From Candidatus Heimdallarchaeota archaeon (lineage in GTDB: Archaea > Asgardarchaeota > Heimdallarchaeia > Heimdallarchaeales > Kariarchaeaceae), in contig JAOUKW010000165.1 of NCBI GenBank assembly GCA_029882335.1, positions 1 through 8,535 on the forward strand: DNA of 8,535 nt. Reading direction: 5' to 3'. Below, one piece after another: positions 1 to 5,770 of the stretch (position 1 is its first letter; the number at the start of each line of letters is the position of its first letter). A program made the position numbers and the translations under genes. The notes under the pieces are model-generated. The model was not told the DNA's origin and did not search any database. It saw only the letters and a list, made by a program, of their open reading frames with translations.

Positions 1-1
1 A

Positions 2-346
2 TATCTACAGATATTTAATTTGATTTATTTAATTACAATTCTTATTTCACCAATCATATTATTTCCCCAATTAGTTTTAGAAAACAAAGCATTTTTTTTC
101 ATTTTATTATTGATTGTTTTCATTTTAATACTTTTAATTAATTTCAAAAAGCACAATATATTGCGTTATCTAACCCTAATCTTTCTAGCTAGAAATACAA
201 TTATTTTTTTTGAATTATTTATATTTGTTATTCAGGGGTATACCAATCTAATAGTTAGTTTAATTATTATTATTATTCTTTGTTATAATATATTTTCAAT
301 TTATGTATTATTTATAGATGAAGAAACAACTTCCCAATTTTCGTAA
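2..346 (+). CDS. C-terminal part of a hydrophobic multi-pass membrane protein (5' end outside window)
   Basis: The reading frame is open from the left edge with no in-frame stop. A TTG at position 20 could serve as a start, but I see no ribosome binding site there, so the gene is more likely truncated by the window. The visible 114 residues are dominated by Ile, Leu and Phe and form about four membrane helices, separated by short polar pieces (LENK, NFKKHN, a QGY turn). It ends in a short acidic tail, DEETTSQFS. No catalytic motif or family signature is visible, so function cannot be assigned. The stop is TAA at 344-346, followed 12 bases later by a T5 tract. Confidence is high that it is coding and low for anything beyond an integral membrane protein. 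Confidence 0.6.
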   Translation, partial: YLQIFNLIYLITILISPIILFPQLVLENKAFFFILLLIVFILILLINFKKHNILRYLTLIFLARNTIIFFELFIFVIQGYTNLIVSLIIIIILCYNIFSIYVLFIDEETTSQFS

Positions 347-357
347 TTGAATAATAT

Positions 358-368
358 CTAGTTTTTAT
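358..368 (+). terminator. Oligo-T terminator candidate after the first gene
   Basis: The sequence CTAGTTTTTAT lies 12 bases after the TAA stop. Archaeal RNA polymerase can terminate on T-runs without a hairpin. The identical 11-mer occurs at 4873-4883, 22 bases after another stop codon, which supports a shared terminator role. A T5 run is short, so efficiency is unknown. Confidence 0.35.
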
Positions 369-418
369 TACAAATTTGAAATCCTACTCAGTAATGATAA
401 ATTTCACAGAATTATTTG

Positions 419-447
419 GTAACGTTTAATAAAAGAAGAAAAGTTAC
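419..447 (+). promoter_or_regulatory. TATA-box-like promoter with flanking dyad, for the 463 gene
   Basis: The AT-rich element GTTTAATAAAAG (424-435) is centred about 33 bases before the ATG at 463. It would place the transcription start a few bases before the start codon, giving a very short leader. It is bracketed by GTAAC (419-423) and its exact reverse complement GTTAC (443-447), a possible operator. The same element GTTTAATAAAAG occurs again at 5143-5154. Confidence 0.4.
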
Positions 448-462
448 TAAGTTAGACAAGAT

Positions 463-825
463 ATGAGTTTTAAAGAAACAGTAAAAAAGGATTTCACTTT
501 AATGAAGGGAGAATGGAATAAAATGCATCCAGCATTAAAATCGCTAGATCTAATTTCTTTGGCTGGTGTTTTACTGTTTGGGATATCATTTTTAACTGTA
601 TCAATCTTTGATGTTGCTCAAACTGAATCAAATATGGGTTTCATGATGTACCCTATATTTATCGCAGGTTTCACCCAATTGTACAGAGTAAAGTTAGCAG
701 AAAACAAAGAGGATAAAGCAGTGCTAAGAAGAAATTATATTCTTCAAGTTGGTTTAGTAACACTTTTGGTAATATTACTAATTATATATGGTATTGTAAT
801 GAAATTAGCATTACCATCGAATTAG
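463..825 (+). CDS. Small three-helix membrane protein, unknown function
   Basis: This encodes 120 residues from an ATG with no clear Shine-Dalgarno sequence, consistent with a short or absent leader. The first 27 residues are hydrophilic and basic with aromatic positions (KKDF, KGEWNKMHP), probably an amphipathic or cytoplasmic segment. Predicted membrane helices lie at about 28-51, 58-76 and 92-117. The loop between helices 2 and 3 (75-91) is rich in Lys and Arg (RVKLAENKEDKAVLRR) and should be cytoplasmic by the positive-inside rule. There are no Cys or His clusters and no recognised motif. It stands alone, with its own promoter-like element and a strong T10 tract 22 bases after the stop, so it is probably monocistronic. 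I do not recognise the family. Confidence 0.7.
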   Translation: MSFKETVKKDFTLMKGEWNKMHPALKSLDLISLAGVLLFGISFLTVSIFDVAQTESNMGFMMYPIFIAGFTQLYRVKLAENKEDKAVLRRNYILQVGLVTLLVILLIIYGIVMKLALPSN

Positions 826-846
826 AATTATTTTATCATTCAGTTA

Positions 847-865
847 TTTTTTTTTTATATTTTTG
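847..865 (+). terminator. Strong poly-T terminator
   Basis: An uninterrupted T10 run (847-856) is followed by ATATTTTTG, which adds a T5 run, starting 22 bases after the TAA of the 463-825 gene. This is the typical hairpin-independent archaeal terminator and the clearest one in the window. It separates the small membrane protein from the operon starting at 933. Confidence 0.65.
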
Positions 866-878
866 ATTTAAATTAGTT

Positions 879-929
879 ATGAGATAAGTACATTTTTCTT
901 ATAACAGAAGATATCTCATTTAGGAGATA
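879..929 (+). promoter_or_regulatory. Leader with competing inverted repeats before the toroid/peptidase operon
   Basis: ATGAGATA (879-886) is the exact reverse complement of TATCTCAT (912-919). The inner TATCTC (912-917) is also an exact reverse complement of GAGATA (924-929), which overlaps the ribosome binding site. If transcribed, the middle strand could pair with either partner but not both. A TATA-like TTATAA (899-904) lies between the 8-base arms, so the outer repeat could instead be a DNA operator around the promoter. Confidence 0.4.
923..926 (+). promoter_or_regulatory. Ribosome binding site fixing the GTG start at 933
   Basis: GGAG lies six bases before the GTG at 933. It is the best Shine-Dalgarno match among the plus-strand genes here and decides this non-AUG start. 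It sits partly inside the hairpin arm at 924-929, so it can be hidden by pairing. Confidence 0.6.
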
Positions 930-932
930 ATT

Positions 933-2543
933 GTGTCAAGATCAAAAGAAGATGTTCAAGCCTATACTAGATTATTGAAATTTCAAAATAAAAGATACGG
1001 AGTAGCATCACAGGATTATATTATATTATTAATTACACTTGGAATAACCATATTTACAGGAAATTTGATTCAAAAAAATGCTTCTGCAAATTTTGGAACA
1101 ATTATGTTTGGTATTAACGGTATCTTTATACTGATTTTAATCATGGCATTTTTTGATTATGCTTCTGGAATTGGAGTATTACATGAAAATGGAATGATCT
1201 ATTCCTCAATAATTATACTCTCATCACTGGCGATTTCTGTAATTATTGCAATATTTGCAGATACATTATTCATAATTAATCAGGATTTAATTGGCTTATT
1301 AAACCTGATAAATTTGCTTTTTGTCTCAATTATTAGTTCATATTATATAATTACTGCAACTCCTAAAAGAGAGGGTCGTGAAGAAATCATAGAGAAATTA
1401 AAGGAAATTAGAAGGGATGTAGCAAAGTTATCACTAGGTGAATTAGGAATTGATAATGCGATTGATAGAGGATATAAATGGATATTATTAAGTCAAAAGG
1501 ATGATGGAATATGGGGAGAAGAATACCCATTATATGAAACTGCAGAAGTATTACGTACATTAACTGCTATGGGTAAAGAAAGAGATTTTTCATGGTCTTC
1601 AAATGTTAAGGGTAAACAAGTCACTCGAACAGTAGAACAGATTTATTACTTGGTATTTGAAGCTCTAGAGAGTGCGGTAATAGAACCCAAATTAGAATAT
1701 CTAATACCCGTGATTTCTATTTGTGAAATAGATGCTCAACATATCAGTATTGATAGAGAAATTTATAAGGAATTTACAGATGATTTATATGAATCATCAG
1801 AATGGGATTTTGTTAGAAGCTTGGAACTATTTGATAAATCTCTAAGTACATATACAGATATACCTGCAATTTTTGCTATGGCACCTATATTTTATTACAA
1901 GAATAATTTAGAAATTGCTCAAAAATGTTCTGACATTTTTACAAATACATTTGGTATTTTAATAAACCGTGCATCAACAAGATTTAATATTCAAGGTGAA
2001 AAGGAAATAGCCAATTTACTCCTCGGAATTATGTATAATTCATTAATTACTTTGATTAGAGGAAAAAGAAAAGCCACTCAAGATTTAATATTTCAAAATG
2101 ATTTCTCAGATGCATCTAATAAAACTGAATTTGAATTACCTAACTTTGATGATACAAGTTTTGAACTACCAGATTTGGATTCTAGCAGCTTTGAACTACC
2201 TGATTTTTCAGCTATTGATAAGGCAACAGAGTCTTCGATTTCGACTCAAAATACAGATAAGATAAAAGTAGGTATATCAGTTGCAAGTATTAGGAATTTC
2301 CTAAGATCCAGACAATCTATTGACGGCAGTTGGGATGGAAAAATAGATGTAACAGCAGAATGTTTACAAGCTGTTTCAGATCAAGAATCCTCTGAAAGTG
2401 ATTTCATTAAGGCAGCCGTTCAGTATTTACTTGCTCTTCAGGAAAAAAATGGGTCTTGGCAAAATGATATTGTGTTAACAGCAAAAGTAGTGAGAAGTTT
2501 AAGCTATCTTAATAGATCTCTTGACTTTGGAGATTTTCAATGA
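933..2543 (+). CDS. Membrane-anchored alpha-toroid (QW/prenyltransferase-like repeat) protein
   Basis: This encodes 536 residues from GTG with a GGAG site. The basic N-terminus (1-27) is followed by four membrane helices at about 28-46, 54-75, 88-115 and 118-142. The basic KREGR segment after helix 4 puts both ends in the cytoplasm. The soluble part starts and ends with repeats of the type found in squalene-hopene cyclases and prenyltransferase beta subunits (Q-x3-5-G-x-W followed by a TA-containing helix): residues 176-195 (WILLSQKDDGIWG), 451-475 (FLRSRQSIDGSW...DVTAE) and 494-517 (LLALQEKNGSW...LTA). Between them is an alpha-helical region (about 200-390) and a linker with three 10-residue repeats starting FELP (400-429). 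No DxDD cyclase motif or zinc ligands are evident, so a scaffold or ligand-binding toroid is more likely than a terpene cyclase. The stop overlaps the start of the prepilin peptidase, implying a linked role. Confidence 0.75.
   Translation: MSRSKEDVQAYTRLLKFQNKRYGVASQDYIILLITLGITIFTGNLIQKNASANFGTIMFGINGIFILILIMAFFDYASGIGVLHENGMIYSSIIILSSLAISVIIAIFADTLFIINQDLIGLLNLINLLFVSIISSYYIITATPKREGREEIIEKLKEIRRDVAKLSLGELGIDNAIDRGYKWILLSQKDDGIWGEEYPLYETAEVLRTLTAMGKERDFSWSSNVKGKQVTRTVEQIYYLVFEALESAVIEPKLEYLIPVISICEIDAQHISIDREIYKEFTDDLYESSEWDFVRSLELFDKSLSTYTDIPAIFAMAPIFYYKNNLEIAQKCSDIFTNTFGILINRASTRFNIQGEKEIANLLLGIMYNSLITLIRGKRKATQDLIFQNDFSDASNKTEFELPNFDDTSFELPDLDSSSFELPDFSAIDKATESSISTQNTDKIKVGISVASIRNFLRSRQSIDGSWDGKIDVTAECLQAVSDQESSESDFIKAAVQYLLALQEKNGSWQNDIVLTAKVVRSLSYLNRSLDFGDFQ
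2130..2219 (+). repeat. Three 30-base in-frame tandem repeats
   Basis: TTTGAA(T/C)TACC begins at 2130, 2160 and 2190, a period of exactly 30 bases. The units encode FELPNFDDTS, FELPDLDSSS and FELPDFSAID. The second and third copies share the same first 11 bases, and the third diverges in its second half. The repeat is acidic and probably disordered, lying between the two toroid-repeat regions of the protein. Confidence 0.85.
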
Positions 2544-3334
2544 CACAAGTTATCGAATTAATATCAATAGTATTAACCTTACTTTGTTTAGCATGGGGAG
2601 CATACGAGGACATTAAAAATCGGCTAGCACCAGATAAAATATGGTTAATCCAAATCATAGGGGGGATTATCCTAATTTTTTGGTGGAATACAGAATATCC
2701 GAACAACTTTATTGCCAAAGTATTAATTGTGACCAATATACTCTTTTCGATATTATTTGCAATGGTTTCTTTTTATTCAGGTGCATTTGGTGGCGGAGAT
2801 GCAAAAGCCATTATTGCTCTCTCCTTTTCCGCTCCATTCAATTATTTGTTTCTTAATTCTTCAGTTAATAGAACTGAAATTCTACCCCCAGTCTTATCAA
2901 TTTTATTAAACTTCTTAATTTTATTTATTTTATTGGCTTTAATTTTTCTAGCAAATAATTTGGCATCTAACAAACAATTTGGATCCTTATTTAATGAGAC
3001 TAATGGTACATTTTTTTCAAAATTCAGTGTGCTATTATCGTGTAGAAGGGTAGATGCAGCAAAAATTCACCAATTACAACATGAAGATCCAATTGAAATA
3101 TATACCGATGGTGCTTGGAAATTGAATGTTTCTATTTATAATCCACCAATGGATGATGAATCCTATGAAAAAATGGAGAAAAAATTGAAAGAAGATACAA
3201 TAAGTTGGATTGAACAATCAAGCAGATCTTATATTTGGGTTCGCCCCCAACCACCAGGATTAGTTTTTATCCTTGTAGCATATATCATGTGGATTTTTAT
3301 CGATTCACCGTTACTATTCTTTCTAAAGTTATAA
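2540..3334 (+). CDS. Archaeal prepilin/preflagellin peptidase (A24 aspartic, FlaK/PibD-like)
   Basis: This is a membrane aspartic protease that should cleave the short basic leader of class III signal peptides on archaeal pilins or archaellins at the cytoplasmic face. It encodes 264 residues, against about 230 for FlaK. The two catalytic Asp are in place: Asp24 in YEDIKNR after helix 1, and Asp87 in the GGGD (GxGD) motif after helix 3. Helices lie at about 4-22, 34-49, 57-80, 88-105 and 114-142. A hydrophilic domain (about 143-232) is followed by a last helix at about 240-262. The WVRPQPPGLVF segment before that helix resembles the WVTPxIPFLVP segment of archaeal preflagellin peptidases. The start ATG lies in ATGA, overlapping the stop of the toroid gene by four bases, so translation is coupled. 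No pilin or pilus ATPase gene is in the window. The substrate is unknown, so I give no symbol. Confidence 0.85.
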   Translation: MTQVIELISIVLTLLCLAWGAYEDIKNRLAPDKIWLIQIIGGIILIFWWNTEYPNNFIAKVLIVTNILFSILFAMVSFYSGAFGGGDAKAIIALSFSAPFNYLFLNSSVNRTEILPPVLSILLNFLILFILLALIFLANNLASNKQFGSLFNETNGTFFSKFSVLLSCRRVDAAKIHQLQHEDPIEIYTDGAWKLNVSIYNPPMDDESYEKMEKKLKEDTISWIEQSSRSYIWVRPQPPGLVFILVAYIMWIFIDSPLLFFLKL

Positions 3335-3352
3335 TTTGGTTGAACCATATCC

Positions 3353-3391
3353 TTTAATTTTTGAATGGTACTGCAAGTACGTATTTAAGGT
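3353..3391 (+). promoter_or_regulatory. Possible promoter, operator dyad and ribosome site for the AroD-AroE-like gene
   Basis: The 65-base gap holds TTTAATTTTTG (from 3353), which could be a TATA-like element or a weak T5 terminator of the preceding operon. It also holds the perfect dyad GTACT-GCA-AGTAC (3368-3380) and AAGGT (3387-3391), a partial Shine-Dalgarno match eight bases before TTG. The dyad would sit between TATA element and start codon, where archaeal repressors often bind. This is inference from position only. Confidence 0.3.
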
Positions 3392-3399
3392 CTATTTAG

Positions 3400-4851
3400 T
3401 TGATTTGCACAGTACTTATTTCTGATGATTTGATAAAAATCTCTAAGTACATAGACGAGGCAATTACCATTGGTACAAATATCATCGAAATAAGACTGGA
3501 TAGCATTAAAGAATTGGATCTAGAAAAATTAAAATTAATTATAGATAATATCAAAATTCCATTAATTCTATCTTTTAGATCAGAGTGGTACACCGATCAT
3601 ATCCTACCACCTAAAGAAGGAAGAAAGGCATTAATTAAATCTTTAATTGAATTTGAATCAGATTATATAGATTTTGAATTTCCTCATGATATCACAAGTA
3701 TCTCTAAAATTAAAGGTAAGACAAGACCCATTATTTCAGCTATGGATTTTGATGGTGTAGCGAAAATTGACTTTAATTCCTTATTATCCCTAGCAGAAAA
3801 ATATTCAAACGCAATAATTAAAATTTCTGCAACACCAAATAGATTAGAAGACTTAAAACAACTATGGAGATGGGCAAATAAATTAAACAAAGAAAAAATC
3901 CCTCATATTGTACTTGGTATGGGATCACTTGGTTCTATTTCTAGGGTTAAATATCGAGAATTAGGTAATATTTGGACATATGGCAGATTAGATCAAAAAA
4001 TAGGAGAGCCTTATTTACCAGGTATGATTGAAATCAGTAAATTAAAAAAAGCCAGTGAATTCAATTCGTGGCATTTTGGATATATTGGAATTCACTCAAC
4101 ATCCCACTTTATAAACTATGTATTAACAAAAATCATAGATATATCTGATGTAAAAGGTATAGTGACACCAATTCCAATAGAAAGTTTTCCAGAACTAGAT
4201 CAGCTACTCTTATGGATTAATGATGGACTTCTTGATGGTGCATACATTGCTAAAAATTTCCAGCAGGAAGTAATTACTAGAATAAACAGAAAAGATATCT
4301 CAATCATCCAAACTGGAATTTGCAATGTTATTGTCAATAAAGAAGCGGGTATAACGGGATATAATAGCTATATAAGTGGTATCAAAAAATCCATTTCTCA
4401 ATTTTCAATTAAGAAAATTAAGAGAATATTCATTGAAGAAATTAACTATCTAACTTCATCTATAATTCAGTGTCTATATGATTCTGCAGAATTTATTGTA
4501 ATTAGAACAACCAAAGTTGATGAATTTATTAAAATTAAAAAACAATTTCCTAAGGTTTTACCAGCAGAGCATGAATATAGTGACTCATATGATTTAGTTG
4601 TAAACTGTTATAAACCTGAAAAAGGATATGAAACTGTAATATCAATACCTATTACACTGATAGAGAATGCCTCAATTGTTTGTGATTTGGAGAGTAGAGC
4701 TACTGATAAGTCCTTCCTCATAGAATATGCAGAAAAATGTGGAAAGGCAACATTAACTGAAGATTTGGTGTTAATTAATACTTGCATTGCAGCCTTTGAA
4801 TTATGGACCAAGAAATCTATTTCGCTCTCTCAATTTTTTGTGGATTATTAG
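3400..4851 (+). CDS. AroD-AroE-like fusion (type I dehydroquinase + shikimate dehydrogenase folds), likely pseudoenzyme
   Basis: This encodes 483 residues. TTG at 3400 directly follows an in-frame TAG, so no longer start exists, and the first AUG is codon 115. Residues 1-218 follow type I 3-dehydroquinate dehydratase: EIRLD (30-34, catalytic Glu30), Arg60, DFEF (Glu93), KIS with the Schiff-base Lys141, and GSISRV with Arg182. However, the general-base His of the S-x-H-D-F motif is Met115 (SAMDF), the substrate-binding Gln of SAPGQ is Met209 (YLPGM), and the EGG of the arginine motif is missing. Residues 225-483 follow shikimate dehydrogenase: FGYIG, HSTSHFIN, a GICNVIVN segment, GYNSY, and a C-terminal AFELWTKK. 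Here the VTxPHK Lys is Gln288, the GYNTD Asp is Tyr324, and the GAGGA dinucleotide loop is replaced by EEINYLT (346-352). Normal catalysis of either step is doubtful. It may be a regulatory or binding descendant. Confidence 0.75.
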   Translation: MICTVLISDDLIKISKYIDEAITIGTNIIEIRLDSIKELDLEKLKLIIDNIKIPLILSFRSEWYTDHILPPKEGRKALIKSLIEFESDYIDFEFPHDITSISKIKGKTRPIISAMDFDGVAKIDFNSLLSLAEKYSNAIIKISATPNRLEDLKQLWRWANKLNKEKIPHIVLGMGSLGSISRVKYRELGNIWTYGRLDQKIGEPYLPGMIEISKLKKASEFNSWHFGYIGIHSTSHFINYVLTKIIDISDVKGIVTPIPIESFPELDQLLLWINDGLLDGAYIAKNFQQEVITRINRKDISIIQTGICNVIVNKEAGITGYNSYISGIKKSISQFSIKKIKRIFIEEINYLTSSIIQCLYDSAEFIVIRTTKVDEFIKIKKQFPKVLPAEHEYSDSYDLVVNCYKPEKGYETVISIPITLIENASIVCDLESRATDKSFLIEYAEKCGKATLTEDLVLINTCIAAFELWTKKSISLSQFFVDY

Positions 4852-5230
4852 GAGTTAGTAGGAAATTGAGTTCTAGTTTTTATAACAATGTCAGAGCCAT
4901 AGTAGGTTTACTTCAGATCAAATAATTTGAATGAAATATTGTTGATTAAGTATAACGGTTAACTGAGCTAACTTATAGAATATAAAATTGATGAATTTGC
5001 TCTTTGAAGATAAAACTAAATTAATCATTGATTTGGCACCTAATTTATCAATAACAACACGTATCTTAATTAATTAGATCATTTTATTAATTTATTTGTT
5101 AATACACCACACTCATTATTATATTAAGAAAAAAGAATCAAGTGTTTAATAAAAGTACCTTTCTTTTATAAAATCCAATAGTATTTTAACAATTCTTATA
5201 TGATTGAGTGTTAAAGTCAAATTTAGGTTC
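4852..5230. other. Gene-free intergenic stretch
   Basis: About 380 very AT-rich bases with no convincing gene. The longest frames I find are 28 codons (plus strand, ATG at 4991) and 36 codons (minus strand), neither with a ribosome site or recognisable protein. It contains an oligo-T tract near its start and a second copy of GTTTAATAAAAG (5143-5154), a promoter-like element without a following frame of more than four codons. No tRNA-like cloverleaf or GC-rich island is visible. A noncoding RNA cannot be excluded. Confidence 0.4.
4873..4883 (+). terminator. Oligo-T terminator candidate after the AroD-AroE-like gene
   Basis: CTAGTTTTTAT begins 22 bases after the TAG stop and is identical to the 11-mer at 358-368, which also follows a stop codon. 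The T5 run is short, so this is a tentative call. Confidence 0.35.
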
Positions 5231-5243
5231 TTTGTATAAATAG
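5231..5243 (+). promoter_or_regulatory. TATA-box promoter of the small two-helix membrane protein
   Basis: TTTGTATAAATAG is the closest match to the archaeal TATA consensus in front of any gene here. It lies about 20-25 bases before the ATG at 5259, so transcription should begin at or next to the start codon and the mRNA should be leaderless. No Shine-Dalgarno sequence is present, in agreement. Confidence 0.6.
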
Positions 5244-5258
5244 TTCCAAGTGATAGTT

Positions 5259-5561
5259 ATGGCTCAAAATGATAAAATAATAGGTATGATAATGGCTTTA
5301 ATATCTGCAATAGTAATTCTAGGAGAATTATGGTGGTTATTACTGCATCCATTAATAGATGACAATTTATTAGGTAGCTTTCCCAAAACACAATATTTGG
5401 CTATAGCATTACCTGTTTATGTTGGTACAGCTGGTGTTTTTGCAATTGTTTTTTGGATAGGTATAACAATGATTACTACACCTCCACCTGAATCATGGGA
5501 TTTTGATGATATAGAAGAAGAAATAAATGAAAATACCGAATCTGAATCTGCAGAGAAATAG
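5259..5561 (+). CDS. Small two-helix membrane protein with acidic tail
   Basis: This encodes 100 residues from ATG at 5259. A GTG nine bases upstream (5250) would add three residues, but the TATA position favours the ATG and a leaderless mRNA. Membrane helices lie at about 7-29, ending in GELWWLLLHP, and 46-72. The short loop between them (30-45) carries DD and a PKTQ segment. The tail (75-100) begins TPPPESWDF, then is strongly acidic (DDIEEEINENTESESAEK) and ends with Lys. Such a tail could be a docking site for a basic partner, but this is inference. I do not recognise the family. It is flanked by a long empty region upstream and a convergent gene downstream, so it is probably transcribed alone. 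Confidence 0.7.
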   Translation: MAQNDKIIGMIMALISAIVILGELWWLLLHPLIDDNLLGSFPKTQYLAIALPVYVGTAGVFAIVFWIGITMITTPPPESWDFDDIEEEINENTESESAEK

Positions 5562-5650
5562 ATTTAACTTAATAAGATAATAGAAGTGCAATACTAGTCG
5601 ATCTCTTTGTATCTCTAAATGTTGACATATTCAGCGCGTCCAAAATATAC

Positions 5651-5699
5651 ACATTTATCATTTATAGATAGTCAATATAGATCATTGTTTCATAAATGT
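5651..5699. repeat. AT-rich inverted repeat in the convergent gap
   Basis: ACATTTAT (5651-5658) is the exact reverse complement of ATAAATGT (5692-5699), with 33 bases between. The surrounding 209-base gap between convergent genes holds no frame of note. In DNA this AT-rich an 8-base match could be chance. Confidence 0.2.
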
Positions 5700-5704
5700 T
5701 TATA

Positions 5705-5715
5705 AATAAAAAGAA
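5705..5715 (-). terminator. Weak oligo-T terminator candidate after the coiled-coil gene
   Basis: On the minus strand the sequence reads AATTCTTTTTATTTAT about 55 bases after the stop, giving a T5 tract. It is the best T-run in the convergent gap for this direction, but it is weak. Confidence 0.25.
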
Positions 5716-5770
5716 TTACTTGGTGTTAAATTAGACCTTGATTAGTGTTTCTGAATTTATAAATTTAATT

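Noticed and set aside
2142..2161. PNFDDTS in the linker resembles the DxDD(T) motif of class II terpene cyclases such as squalene-hopene cyclase
   Set aside because: The first Asp is Asn, and the segment belongs to the FELP tandem repeat, whose other copies read PDLDSSS and PDFSAID. It is not in the position expected inside a toroid domain.
4954..4978. ATAACGGTTA...TAACTTAT looked like a hairpin in the gap
   Set aside because: The arms align only with a shift and mismatches, so it is not a convincing stem.
4991..5077. A 28-codon plus-strand frame beginning ATG in the long gap
   Set aside because: There is no ribosome binding site, no well-placed TATA box and no recognisable composition. Such frames are expected by chance in DNA this AT-rich.
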